A stretch of DNA of 64,000 nt from JBCCGI01 sp039029355 (GTDB taxonomy: Bacteria; Planctomycetota; UBA1135; GCA-002686595), in the NCBI GenBank assembly GCA_039029355.1, contig JBCCGI010000021.1, positions 1 to 64,000 of the forward strand, read 5' to 3'. A program made the position numbers and the translations under genes. Under the pieces are notes generated by a model, which saw nothing but the letters and a program-made list of their open reading frames with translations, was not told the DNA's origin and made no database searches. Positions 33,244-41,859 of the stretch are shown here, one piece after another; the first letter of the stretch is position 1; each line of letters starts with the position of its first letter.

Positions 33244-35364
33244 ATGCTTGCTTCCTTCGTTCCGGCGCGCTTCGGCGCGGCGGTGTCCGTGGTGGTGATA
33301 GGCAGCGCGCCCTGGATCGGCGCCCAGTCGTTCGCGAACAACACGAGCGACATCCCCTCCGGCTCGTCCAACAGCCAGGACTCCGAGAACATCGACTTCG
33401 CCGACGTCGATCTCGACGGCGACTGGGACGCCGCGATCGCCAACGGCGGCGACATCGGCGCGGATCAGAACCGGCTCTGGATCAACTTCGGCGGCCTCCA
33501 GGGCGGCGTCGTCGGCACCTTCGTCGACGATACCGCCGCACGCTTCCCGGTGCTGAACGACCCCTGCCGCGACATCGAGTTCGCGGACATCGACGGCGAC
33601 TCCGACCCCGACCTCTACATCCCCGGCTCGTCGCAGATCCTCAACGTGCCCTCCCGCTGGTGGGTCAACCTGGGCGGCGACCAGGGCGGCTCGGCGGGCT
33701 TCTTCGCCGACGAGACCTCGTCGCGCTGGGTGGGCCTCGGCGGCACCGGCTCGTCGCTCGCCCCCTTCCTCGTGCTTCCCGGCGGCGGCTTCGTCGACTG
33801 GTCGGGCGACGCGGACTTCGCGGACCTCGACAACGACGGCGACCTCGACCTGGTCCACTCGAGCTACGGCGGAGCCTTCGGAGGCCAGGTGCCCACCCGG
33901 CTCTTCCTCAACGACGGCGACGGCTTCTTCTCGGAGTTCAACCCGTCGGGCTTCCAGCTGACCTCGGCGAACATCTCCAACGGCGACCCGGGCCTGTGGT
34001 GCGACGGCGTGCAGTTCGCAAACACGACCGACGTCACCGGCGCCCAGTGCGACATCGCCGAAGAGGTGGTGGACTTCGAGCTGGGCGACACCGACGGCGA
34101 CTTCGACGTCGACATCGTGCTGGCCGGTCGCAGCGCTCAGCGCCCGCGCTTCTATCGCAACAAGCTGTCGGAGAGCGGCACCCTTGGCTTCCGCGACCAG
34201 TCGGGGCTCGCGTTCCCCGGCATCACGCTCGGAGGCGCGACGTTTGACACCGAGCTGGGCGACCTGGACAACGACGACGACCTCGACCTGTACGGCCTGA
34301 ACTGGTCGGGCGGCGGGTTCAGCTTCTCCGACGCGACCTTGGAGAACGTCGGCGGCGTCTTCATCAACCTGACGACGATCCCCGGCTCGTCGGCCGACGA
34401 GGAAGAGGGCGACTTTGTCGACTACGACAACGACGGCGACCTGGACCTGTTCGTCGCCAACTTCTCGGGCGCGGACAAGCTGTACGAGAACGCGGGTGGC
34501 AACCCGATCACCTACAGCGATGTCTCGGCCAGCGAGCTGCCCGGCACGAGCGGGATCGGCCGCGACATCGAGATCGCGGACGTCGACAACGACGGCGACT
34601 ACGACGCGTTCGTCGCCAACTCGAACTTCGGCGCCAACATCTACTACGAGAACGTGACCGACGTGCCGGACTCCACCGCTCCGCGCATCCCGGCGCTCGA
34701 GGACATCCCGGCCCCCGTGGTCGGCCCGGGAGTGGCTCCTGTGCGCTGCCGGATCTTCGACAACGTGGGGTACTACACGCTCTGGTACTACCCGACCGAG
34801 CTCGTGGTCCTGGTCGACACGTTTGAGCTGCCGGCGCTCCCGATGACGTCGTCGCGCGGCTCGATCTTCCGCGGCGAGCTCCCGGCGAACCTGGTCGGCG
34901 ACGTGGTCTACCGCGTGCGCACGACCGACTTCTCGGACAACTCGACGCTGTCGAGCCCCCAGTCCTATTCGACGAGCGGCGACACCGGCACCCTCTTCGG
35001 CGCCGAGTCCGCCGCCACCGGCGCCACGCCGCCGACGATCCGCGCGCTGTCCGAGGCGCACGAGGAGACGACGCTCTACCTCGCCGGCGAGGGCATCGCC
35101 GGCGCGTTCGGCTACTTCGGCATCGCGACGGCCGCGCTGGCGCCGCCGGTGTCGGTCCCCGGGCTGCCGAACCTGGTGCTCAACATCGACCCGAGCGCGA
35201 CGATCGCGGCCGTCCCGGTCTCGATCGACGGCTCCGGGCGGGCGGTCCTCGCGCTCGACGTGCCTCCGTCGAGCGCCGGCATCACCGTGCACGCCCAGTT
35301 CCTCGACGTCGCCGGCGACGGCACGTTCGGGAGCTCCCAGGGGCTGTCGCTGACGATTCAGTAG
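33244..35364 (+). CDS. Secreted FG-GAP/VCBS-repeat protein with calcium-binding loops
   Basis: 706 residues with a signal peptide (~1-28, AAVSVVVIGSAPWIGAQS). Residues ~45-470 hold seven Asp-rich loops of the VCBS/FG-GAP type, each reading like FADVDLDGDWDAA: ADIDGDSDPDLY, ADLDNDGDLDLV, GDTDGDFDVDIV, GDLDNDDDLDLY, VDYDNDGDLDLF and ADVDNDGDYDAF. These should bind calcium and form a beta-propeller. The C-terminal ~230 residues are beta-rich and resemble sheets seen in surface proteins. Predicted extracellular binding or structural protein. It has its own SD and a strong terminator hairpin 14 bases after the stop, so it is probably monocistronic. Confidence 0.88.
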   Translation: MLASFVPARFGAAVSVVVIGSAPWIGAQSFANNTSDIPSGSSNSQDSENIDFADVDLDGDWDAAIANGGDIGADQNRLWINFGGLQGGVVGTFVDDTAARFPVLNDPCRDIEFADIDGDSDPDLYIPGSSQILNVPSRWWVNLGGDQGGSAGFFADETSSRWVGLGGTGSSLAPFLVLPGGGFVDWSGDADFADLDNDGDLDLVHSSYGGAFGGQVPTRLFLNDGDGFFSEFNPSGFQLTSANISNGDPGLWCDGVQFANTTDVTGAQCDIAEEVVDFELGDTDGDFDVDIVLAGRSAQRPRFYRNKLSESGTLGFRDQSGLAFPGITLGGATFDTELGDLDNDDDLDLYGLNWSGGGFSFSDATLENVGGVFINLTTIPGSSADEEEGDFVDYDNDGDLDLFVANFSGADKLYENAGGNPITYSDVSASELPGTSGIGRDIEIADVDNDGDYDAFVANSNFGANIYYENVTDVPDSTAPRIPALEDIPAPVVGPGVAPVRCRIFDNVGYYTLWYYPTELVVLVDTFELPALPMTSSRGSIFRGELPANLVGDVVYRVRTTDFSDNSTLSSPQSYSTSGDTGTLFGAESAATGATPPTIRALSEAHEETTLYLAGEGIAGAFGYFGIATAALAPPVSVPGLPNLVLNIDPSATIAAVPVSIDGSGRAVLALDVPPSSAGITVHAQFLDVAGDGTFGSSQGLSLTIQ

Positions 35365-35377
35365 CGACGACCCTCGG

Positions 35378-35420
35378 CGGTTGCTCCGCCCCGGGCCGCT
35401 TGCCCGGAGCGGAGCAACCG
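35378..35420 (+). terminator. Strong hairpin terminator after the FG-GAP gene
   Basis: The 12-bp arms CGGTTGCTCCGC and GCGGAGCAACCG are perfect. One mismatch inside is followed by 6 more pairs (CCGGGC/GCCCGG) around a 5-base loop. There is no U-run, as expected in very GC-rich genomes. Confidence 0.7.
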
Positions 35421-35438
35421 CAACGCATCGGGCGGGCG

Positions 35439-35444
35439 TAGGCT
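35439..35444 (+). promoter_or_regulatory. -10-like TAGGCT before the TIGR03790-like gene
   Basis: TAGGCT ends 7 bases before the ATG at 35452; no SD is present. The spacing matches other leaderless-type starts in the window. Confidence 0.35.
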
Positions 35445-35451
35445 AGGGCGC

Positions 35452-38052
35452 ATGGCTCTCCCGCCCGTCCTTTGCTCCGCCCTGCTCGCCCCGCTCGCAT
35501 CTCCCTCCTGCCCGGGGGGCTCCGGTGAGAGCGCCGTCCTCGTCGTCGACCCCGCCAACGCGGAGTCGATGTACGTCGCGAACACCTACATGGAGCGGCG
35601 CGACGTGCCGGCCGCGAACGCCGTCTATCTCCGCCCCATCGCGGCCAACTACGCGACGTTCGTGGCCGAGAACCTGGCCGGCTTCCAGGGCGCGCTCAAC
35701 AACCGGCGCATCCGCGACCACGTCGACTACGTCGTGCTGCCGCCCGGCGACGACTTCTTCGTGCCGGCGTCGGGCTTCGTGTCGGACACGTGCGCGCCGG
35801 TGAACCGCTTCGCCAGCGCGTCGGTCTACACGCTGGCAGGCGTGACGAACCTGGTGCTCGGCGGCACCAGCTCGGGCTTCCCGAACCAGTACCAGGCCGA
35901 GAGCTGGGACGCGCGCTTCTTCGACGCCAGCTACCCCTGGCTCGGCGGCCAGCCGAGCGCGGGCGGCACGCAGTACTTCATCGGCGCGATGCTCGGGTAC
36001 ACCGGGCCGAACGGCAACTCGCTGCAGGAGGTCCTCGACCTGATCGACCGCAGCGCCGCCGCCGACGCGACGATGCCCGCCGGGACCTTCTACTACGTCG
36101 AGACGACCGACGCCGCGCGCAGCGCTCCGCGCGACTTCGCCTACCCCGAGGCGGTCGCGCAGATGGCGGCCGTGGGCGGCGTGGCCGAGCACATCTTCGC
36201 CGTGCTCCCGATCGGCGAGCACGACTGCCTCGGCGTGATGACCGGGTGGGCCACGCCCGACGTCGAGGGCGGCGACTTCACGCTGCTGCCCGGCTCCTTC
36301 GGCGATCACCTGACCAGCTTCGCGGGCAAGTTCGACACCACCTCGCAGACCAAGATGTCGGAGTGGATCCGCAAGGGCGCGAGCGGCACCAGCGGCGCGG
36401 TCGAGGAGCCGTGCAACTACTCCGGCAAGTTCCCGCACGCGCGGATGCACGTGCTGTACCGCCAGGGGATGACGCTCGGCGAGTCGTGGCTGCGCAGCAT
36501 GGGCTTTCTGCCCTTCCAAAACCTGCTCTACGGCGATCCGCTGACCGCGCCCTGGGCGCAGCCGCCCGCGGTCGACGTCCCCGATCTGCCGGCGAGCGCG
36601 GTGGCGGGCACCATCGCGATCGCGGCGGTCGCGGCGGCGACGGCGCCGGGCGCTGGCATCCATGCCACCGAGCTCCTGATCGACGGCGTGATGATCGAGC
36701 GGCTCGACGGCGTCGGCGCGTTCGCGCTCGACACGACGCAGCTCGCCGACGGATGGCACGACCTGCGTGTGCTCGCGTACGACACGTCGGCGGCGCGCCA
36801 CACCGGGCGCTTTCGGTCGTCGCTGCTGGTCGACAACGCGGGGCTCAGCGTCGCGCTGACGCCCGGCGCGACGGCCGGCGACCTCGGCACGCGCTTCGAG
36901 CTGGGCGTCGCGGCCGCGGGCGGCGCGGTCGAGGAGCTGCGCCTGCTGCAGAACGGCCGCGTTGTCGCGGCGGGCGGAGCCGGCACGACAGCGCTGGCCG
37001 CGCACGGCCACAACCTCGGCGCAGGGCCGGTGCGGCTGCAGGCCGAGGCGCTCTTCGCCGGCGGCGGCCGGGCGCGCAGCGCGCCGGTCGAGCTCGACAT
37101 CGCCTACGCGGGCGGCGGCGCGGGAGCGGCTCCGCAGGCGAGCTCCTACTCCAAGCGCGCCCAGCAGGACGTCGCGTGCGTAGTCGAGCTGCCGGCCGCC
37201 TACCCGGACGACCCGGCCGACGCGGTGTACGCGCTCGTCCAGGCGCCGGCTCAGGCGACGCTCACCTCGTTCGCCGGCGGGCCCTATGCGGTCCTGACGC
37301 CGAACGCCGGAGCGGTGGGGCTCGACTCGCTCGTCTTCGAGGTCACGACGCCCTCGGGGACGTCCGCCCAGGCGACGGTCGTGATCGAGTACGTCCCCGG
37401 CGTCGACTTCCCGCCGGCCGACTTCTTCGGGCTCGCGGGCGCGGTCCCGGCACAGGTGCCCGCGCTCGCGCCGGGCTCGGCCCAGTCGGTCGAGCTCGTC
37501 GGCACCGGCTTCGGCCCGGGCACGGTGGTCGAGCTCGACGGCCAGCCGCTCGACGGGCTGCTGCCGAAGCCCTACACCTTCGCCTCGCCCACCAGCCTGA
37601 CGATCGACCTGCCGCAGGTGGACCAGCTCGGCGCCGTCGACGTGACCGTGCGCGACGGTGTACACGCGGCCTCGACCTCGCTCGAGATCGTCGCCAACCA
37701 GGCGCCGGCGCTGCAGCTCGCGTCGGGCGATCCGGGCGACCTGGTCTTCCAGTTCCAGGGCGTCGACGTCGTACTCGCGGGGACTCCCGGCTCGACGCAC
37801 GTGCTGGTCGGCTCGGTGTTCGACGCGCCGAGCGAGCTGCCGGGCGTGGTCCAGCTCGAACTCGGGGCGGGCTTCAGCTTCGTGCCGGTCCTCGGCGTCC
37901 ACACGATCGACGCGGTCCAGGGCTGGACCGAGGTCCACCTCCCGCTCGCGAACATCCCGCCCGCGACGACCGTGTACGCGCAGTCGGTCGAGCTGACGCC
38001 GCTGCCGCCGTATCCGGCGAGCAACCTGCAGGAGATCTTCGTCGCCTTCTAG
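35452..38052 (+). CDS. Secreted TIGR03790-family-like protein with Ig/IPT-type C-terminal domains
   Basis: 866 residues. A short signal peptide is followed by a ~360-residue region matching the TIGR03790 pattern: VDPANAESMYVANTYMERRD and VPAANAVYL near the start, then a conserved repeat of aromatic and Gly motifs and MTLGESWLRSMGFLPFQNLL with YGDPLTAPW at its end. The rest is beta-sandwich modules: IHATELLIDGVMIERLDGVG with FALDTTQLADGWHDLRV, and an IPT/TIG-like unit with TGFGPGTVVELDGQPLDGLL. TIGR03790 proteins occur in planctomycetes and relatives; their function is unknown. No SD; a TAGGCT lies 7 bases before the ATG. The 3' side is occupied by the structured element at 38062-38251. Confidence 0.78.
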   Translation: MALPPVLCSALLAPLASPSCPGGSGESAVLVVDPANAESMYVANTYMERRDVPAANAVYLRPIAANYATFVAENLAGFQGALNNRRIRDHVDYVVLPPGDDFFVPASGFVSDTCAPVNRFASASVYTLAGVTNLVLGGTSSGFPNQYQAESWDARFFDASYPWLGGQPSAGGTQYFIGAMLGYTGPNGNSLQEVLDLIDRSAAADATMPAGTFYYVETTDAARSAPRDFAYPEAVAQMAAVGGVAEHIFAVLPIGEHDCLGVMTGWATPDVEGGDFTLLPGSFGDHLTSFAGKFDTTSQTKMSEWIRKGASGTSGAVEEPCNYSGKFPHARMHVLYRQGMTLGESWLRSMGFLPFQNLLYGDPLTAPWAQPPAVDVPDLPASAVAGTIAIAAVAAATAPGAGIHATELLIDGVMIERLDGVGAFALDTTQLADGWHDLRVLAYDTSAARHTGRFRSSLLVDNAGLSVALTPGATAGDLGTRFELGVAAAGGAVEELRLLQNGRVVAAGGAGTTALAAHGHNLGAGPVRLQAEALFAGGGRARSAPVELDIAYAGGGAGAAPQASSYSKRAQQDVACVVELPAAYPDDPADAVYALVQAPAQATLTSFAGGPYAVLTPNAGAVGLDSLVFEVTTPSGTSAQATVVIEYVPGVDFPPADFFGLAGAVPAQVPALAPGSAQSVELVGTGFGPGTVVELDGQPLDGLLPKPYTFASPTSLTIDLPQVDQLGAVDVTVRDGVHAASTSLEIVANQAPALQLASGDPGDLVFQFQGVDVVLAGTPGSTHVLVGSVFDAPSELPGVVQLELGAGFSFVPVLGVHTIDAVQGWTEVHLPLANIPPATTVYAQSVELTPLPPYPASNLQEIFVAF

Positions 38053-38061
38053 GTCGCTTTC

Positions 38062-38251
38062 TCACGAGACGGCCTGGCGGTGCGGTCCAACTCGGTGTCT
38101 GGTGGTGCCTTGCGGCGGCGGCCCCGCAGGCGACCCTGGGCGGGTCGTCGAGGACGCCGGTGTCCGCAAGGTGCCGCCAGACGCCGAGAGGCCCGCGAAG
38201 CGGGCTGCTTGGGCCGCAGCGGCACGTCGGCTCGTGAAGATAGCGGGCTAG
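38062..38251 (+). repeat. Intergenic element, long structured copy (related to 18198-18270)
   Basis: Its ends match the short copy (33/42 and 24/29 bases); about 119 bases (38104-38222) are extra. The plus-strand RNA can form a 25-bp stem, 38091-38115 with 38164-38188, including four G-U pairs. Inside is a smaller hairpin (GGCGACCC/GGGTCGTC), and after it GCCCGC-GAA-GCGGGC (38191-38205). The outer arms TCACGAG and CTCGTGA (38062-38068, 38231-38237) close the structure. The G-U pairs favour a plus-strand RNA. It could be a 3' UTR structure of the TIGR03790-like gene, a terminator, an independent RNA or a MITE-like element. Confidence 0.6.
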
Positions 38252-39687
38252 GTCGCCGAAGCCTCGATGCGGTCGAGCACGTCGCCGACGTCCTCGACCC
38301 GCGTCGCCGGGTTGATGAACGTCATACGCAGCACGCGACGCCCGTTCCAGCTCGTGCCGGTCAGGTAGGCGAAGCGGTCGCGGTGCAGCGCCTCGCGCAC
38401 GGCGTCGTTGTGGCGGTCGAGCGCCGCGTCGTCGCCCGCGAGCCGCCGCGGCACGTGGCGGAAGCACAGGATGTTGGTCTGCGGCTCGTGCAGCACCTCG
38501 AACTCCGGGCGCTCGGCGATGAGCGCCGCGGAGGCGCAGGCGGTGTCGACGGTGCGCTCCTGGAGCTCCGCCACGCCGTCGGCGCCGTACAGCTGCAGCG
38601 TGAGCCACGCGCGCAGCGCGTCGGCGCGCCGCGAGCACTGCAGCGACAGCCCGCCCGAGTCGAGCGCGCCGCGCTCGCCGCCGTGGAAGAGGTAGGGCGC
38701 CGACTGCGCGAAGGCCGTGAGCAGGCTCGCCCGCCGGCGGCACAGCACCATCGCGGTCGAGATGGGCTGAAACATCATCTTGTGGAGGTCGATCGCCACG
38801 CTGTCGGCGCGCCCGATGCCCGCGAGGCGCGGCGCGAGGCGCTTCGACAGGAGGAACGCGCCGGCGTGGGCAGCGTCGACGTGGAACCACACGCCGTGCT
38901 CGGCCGCGACGTCGGCCAGCGCCTCGAGGTCGTCGACCGCGCCGTCCGGCGTCGCGCCGGCAGTGCCGACGAGCGCGAGGACGTCGCGGCCCTCGTCGCG
39001 CGCCGCGCGCAGCGCGCGGTCGGCCTCGGCCGGCACGGCGCGCCCGTCCTCGGTCGGGACCGGCACGACCGCGCGGCTCCCCAGGCCCAGCAGCCCGGCG
39101 GCGCGCTCGATGCAGTAGTGCGCCGAGCCGGAGGTCACGATCGCTCCGCGCCGCGCGCCGACGCCGTCGACCCAGGCGTCCGGCCACACGCGGGCGCGCG
39201 CCGCCGCGAGCGCGGTCAGGTTGCCGACCGCGCCGCCGCTGACGAACGTGCCGCCCCAGTCGCGGGCGTCGTCCCGGTCGGGCCAGCCCAGCTCGCCTGC
39301 GAACCAGCTCAGGACGCGGCTCTCGACGACGGTGGCGGTCGGCGACATGCTCCAGATCGCCATCCCGTTGTTCATGGTCGAGGCGAGCACGTCCGCCGCG
39401 GCCGCGGCCGGGATCGGCGGCGCGACCTGGTGGCCGATGTAGCGCGGGTGGTTCAGGCGCTGGGCCTCTGCGACGTAGTCGCGCTCCACGCGCTCTAGCA
39501 CCTCCGCAGCATCGCGTCCTGTACGCGGGAGCGGTTCGTCGAAGCGCGCGACGACGTCGGCCGGGCGCAGGCCGGTGCTCTGCGGGTCATCGCGGTCGAC
39601 GTCCAGCCAACGGGTGGCCAGCTGCACGAGCCGCTCCGCGATGCCCGCGAACTCCTTCGGGTCGTACGGGTCCATCGAACCATCCAT
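38248..39687 (-). CDS. PLP-dependent group II decarboxylase
   Basis: 479 residues. The fold-type I decarboxylase signatures are GGAVGNLTALAAARAR, SAHYCIERAAGLLGLG, the PLP-binding Asp in WFHVDAAHAGAFLLS, and the Schiff-base Lys in IDLHKMMFQPISTAMVL. This is the family of tyrosine, aromatic amino acid, glutamate and diaminobutyrate decarboxylases; the substrate cannot be read from the sequence. The ATG at 39687 (MDGSMDPYD) has a second in-frame ATG 12 bases on, within a short direct repeat CCATCGAA. A TAGGAC 9 bases upstream overlaps the stop of the membrane protein gene above. Confidence 0.88.
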   Translation of the reverse strand: MDGSMDPYDPKEFAGIAERLVQLATRWLDVDRDDPQSTGLRPADVVARFDEPLPRTGRDAAEVLERVERDYVAEAQRLNHPRYIGHQVAPPIPAAAAADVLASTMNNGMAIWSMSPTATVVESRVLSWFAGELGWPDRDDARDWGGTFVSGGAVGNLTALAAARARVWPDAWVDGVGARRGAIVTSGSAHYCIERAAGLLGLGSRAVVPVPTEDGRAVPAEADRALRAARDEGRDVLALVGTAGATPDGAVDDLEALADVAAEHGVWFHVDAAHAGAFLLSKRLAPRLAGIGRADSVAIDLHKMMFQPISTAMVLCRRRASLLTAFAQSAPYLFHGGERGALDSGGLSLQCSRRADALRAWLTLQLYGADGVAELQERTVDTACASAALIAERPEFEVLHEPQTNILCFRHVPRRLAGDDAALDRHNDAVREALHRDRFAYLTGTSWNGRRVLRMTFINPATRVEDVGDVLDRIEASAT

Positions 39688-39696
39688 CGAACCGGT

Positions 39697-39702
39697 GTCC
39701 TA
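39697..39702 (-). promoter_or_regulatory. -10-like TAGGAC before the decarboxylase gene
   Basis: TAGGAC ends 9 bases before the ATG at 39687 and overlaps the stop codon of the upstream gene. Confidence 0.3.
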
Positions 39703-40182
39703 GCGGAAGGGGCTCTCGCGGTCGGGGATCGCGTCGCGCAGGCGGGTCTCGAAGGACGCCTGCTCGGCCGCGGCGAGCGGGACCGCCTCCCACTGCCCGC
39801 GCACCCGGAAGCGCAGGTGATCGCCGGTGATCCGCCATTCGTCGAGCTCCTCGAGCGCACGCACGTACCAGCCGCGGCGCACTCCGTCGCGGCCGCACAC
39901 GCGGTCGGCGGTGCCGGGGCGTAGAGCCACGAACATGAGCGCGAGGCCCAGCGGGGGGAGGCTGTACCCCAGCCCGATCTCCCCGCGCGCGGCGATCGCG
40001 GCGCCGAGGCCCGCGAGGATCACCAGCGCACCGAGCACGCGCGGCCCGGGGCCGGCGAGCTCCTGCGCGACGACCACGCCGAGGATGCGCCGCTCGCGCA
40101 GGCGCACGGCGATCGAGGCCCCGACGGCGAGAGCGAGGACGACTTGGGCGACGAGAAACAGGACGAGGAGCGCGGCGGCCAT
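39700..40182 (-). CDS. Small integral membrane protein, unknown function
   Basis: 160 residues from the ATG at 40182. An N-terminal helix (residues ~3-22, LLVLFLVAQVVLALAVGASI) and two more (~47-85) make the membrane part. The C-terminal ~75 residues are soluble and beta-rich (YVRALEELDEWRITGDHLRFRVRG) and resemble the PH-like end of DUF5673-type proteins; this is a weak resemblance. It lies 12 bases upstream of the decarboxylase gene and is divergent from the acyl-CoA synthetase gene. TATCCT 9 bases before the ATG is the likely -10 box. Confidence 0.65.
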   Translation of the reverse strand: MAAALLVLFLVAQVVLALAVGASIAVRLRERRILGVVVAQELAGPGPRVLGALVILAGLGAAIAARGEIGLGYSLPPLGLALMFVALRPGTADRVCGRDGVRRGWYVRALEELDEWRITGDHLRFRVRGQWEAVPLAAAEQASFETRLRDAIPDRESPFR

Positions 40183-40191
40183 GGGGCGGAC

Positions 40192-40197
40192 AGGATA
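40192..40197 (-). promoter_or_regulatory. -10-like TATCCT before the small membrane protein gene
   Basis: TATCCT ends 9 bases before the ATG at 40182; no SD. Confidence 0.4.
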
Positions 40198-40238
40198 GCG
40201 CCTCGGGGTTGCACGCGTGAGGCGCGCGGCAGTCCTCC

Positions 40239-40244
40239 TACAAT
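40239..40244 (+). promoter_or_regulatory. -10 box TACAAT of the acyl-CoA synthetase gene
   Basis: TACAAT (5 of 6 to consensus) ends 7 bases before the ATG at 40252 and includes the A and T of an alternative in-frame ATG at 40243. It therefore argues for the downstream start and a leaderless mRNA. Confidence 0.5.
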
Positions 40245-40251
40245 GGCCGGC

Positions 40252-41850
40252 ATGAGCATCCCCCTGCACGGCGTCACCCTGGGCGAGCTGCTCGACCGCC
40301 TCGCGGCCGAGGAGGGCGAGCGCGAAGCCCTGGTCTACCCCGACCGCGACCTGCGCCTTACCTTCGCCGCGCTGTCGGAGCGGGCCGACGAGCTGGCGCT
40401 CGCGCTCCTCGCCCTCGGGATCGCCCCCGGCGAGCGCGTCACCGTCTGGGCCGACAACCGCCCCGAATGGGTCCCCCTGATGTTCGCGCTGGCGCGCATC
40501 GGCGCGGTGCTGGTCACCGCCAACGTCGCGCTCCAGAAGGACGAGATCGGCTACCTGCTGCGTCAGAGCCGCTCGTCGGCGGTGCTCGCCCCGCCGGGGC
40601 TGCGCGAGGCCGAGTACTTCGGGGCGCTCGCCGCGCTGCGCGACGAGGGAGCCTGCCCGGAACTGCGCCACTACGTCGCGCTGGAGGGCGACCCGCCCGA
40701 GGGCTTCGCGCGGCTCGACGAGCTGGTCGGGCGCGGGGCACAGATTCCGCTGAGCGAGGTGCGCGCGCGGACGGCCGCGACCGGCGCCTCGGAGCCCGCG
40801 AACATCCAGTACACCTCCGGTACAACCGGCTTCCCGAAGGGCGTCGTGCTCACCCACCGCAACGTGGTCGAGAACGGCTACGCGGTCGGCAAGCGCTTCC
40901 GCACGCGGCCCGACGACCGGCTGCTGCTGCAGGTGCCGCTGTTCCACTGCTTCGGCTGCGTGATCTCGGTGCTGGGCTGCTACACGCACGGCGCGTCGCT
41001 GGTCGCGCTCCAGCGCTTCGACCCGCTGCGGGCGTTGGAGGCCATCGCCGCCGAGCGCACGACGCTGATCCACGGCGTGCCGACGATGTTCCTGGCGCTG
41101 CTAGAGCACGAGGAGCGCGCGCGCTTCGACACGAGTTCGCTGCGCGCCGGCGCGATGGGCGGCTCGATGTGCCCCGAGGCGCTGATGCACCGCGTGATCG
41201 ACGAGCTGCACTGCCCCGGCATCGTCGACGCCTACGGGCTGACCGAGGCCTCACCCGCCGTCACGCTGTCCGCACCGGACGATCCGGTCGAGCAGCGCAC
41301 GACGACCGGCGGGCGCCCGATCGAGGGCGTCGAGCTCCGCATCGTCGACCCCGCGACGGGCGAGGATGCGGCGACGGGCGAGCGCGGCGAGGTGTGGGCG
41401 CGCGGGCCGAACATCATGCTCGGCTACTTCGAGAAGCCCCAGGAGACCGCCGAGGCGCTGACGCCCGACGGCTGGCTGCGCACCGGTGACCTCGGCACGC
41501 TGGAGGCCGACGGGCTGCTGCGCATCGTCGGACGCATCAAGGAGCTGATCATCCGCGGCGGCGAGAACGTCTACCCAGCCGAGGTCGAGGACGCGCTGCG
41601 CGCTCATACCGCGGTCCGCGACGCGGCGGTCTTCGGCGTACCGTCGGAGCGGCTGGGCGAGGAGGTCGAGGCCGCGCTCGTGCTGCAGCCGGACGCCGCG
41701 CTCGACGAGGACGAGCTGCACGCGTTCCTCGACGGCCGGCTGGCCACGTTCAAGCGACCGCGGGCCGTACACGTGCTCGACGCGCTGCCGCTGACGCCGT
41801 CGGGCAAGGTGAAGAAGTTCGTGCTGCGCGAGCGCTTCGCCGACTCCTAG
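40252..41850 (+). CDS. Long-chain acyl-CoA synthetase-like AMP-forming ligase
   Basis: 532 residues from the ATG at 40252 (MSIPLHGVTL). AMP-binding signatures: YTSGTTGFPKGVVLTHRN (P-loop), DAYGLTEASP, GWLRTGDLGTLEADG and the C-terminal GRIKELIIRGGENVYPAEVE, with the catalytic Lys in TPSGKVKKF. Members activate fatty or other carboxylic acids as acyl-AMP and then acyl-CoA; the substrate is unknown. The gene ends in a 22-bp perfect palindrome shared with the convergent gene, so both proteins end in Ala-Asp-Ser. Confidence 0.92.
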   Translation: MSIPLHGVTLGELLDRLAAEEGEREALVYPDRDLRLTFAALSERADELALALLALGIAPGERVTVWADNRPEWVPLMFALARIGAVLVTANVALQKDEIGYLLRQSRSSAVLAPPGLREAEYFGALAALRDEGACPELRHYVALEGDPPEGFARLDELVGRGAQIPLSEVRARTAATGASEPANIQYTSGTTGFPKGVVLTHRNVVENGYAVGKRFRTRPDDRLLLQVPLFHCFGCVISVLGCYTHGASLVALQRFDPLRALEAIAAERTTLIHGVPTMFLALLEHEERARFDTSSLRAGAMGGSMCPEALMHRVIDELHCPGIVDAYGLTEASPAVTLSAPDDPVEQRTTTGGRPIEGVELRIVDPATGEDAATGERGEVWARGPNIMLGYFEKPQETAEALTPDGWLRTGDLGTLEADGLLRIVGRIKELIIRGGENVYPAEVEDALRAHTAVRDAAVFGVPSERLGEEVEAALVLQPDAALDEDELHAFLDGRLATFKRPRAVHVLDALPLTPSGKVKKFVLRERFADS

Positions 41851-41859
41851 GAGTCGGCG
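41838..41859. terminator. 22-bp perfect palindrome over two convergent stop codons
   Basis: The palindrome is centred on CTAG, which holds the TAG stops of both genes. Transcripts from either side could form the same hairpin with a short loop, so it may serve as a bidirectional terminator. It covers the last four codons of both reading frames. Confidence 0.55.

Noticed and set aside
31792..35292. Open frame of more than 1100 codons on the minus strand
   Set aside because: It lies opposite the methyltransferase, kinase and FG-GAP genes and has only low-complexity Arg/Val/Asp sequence.
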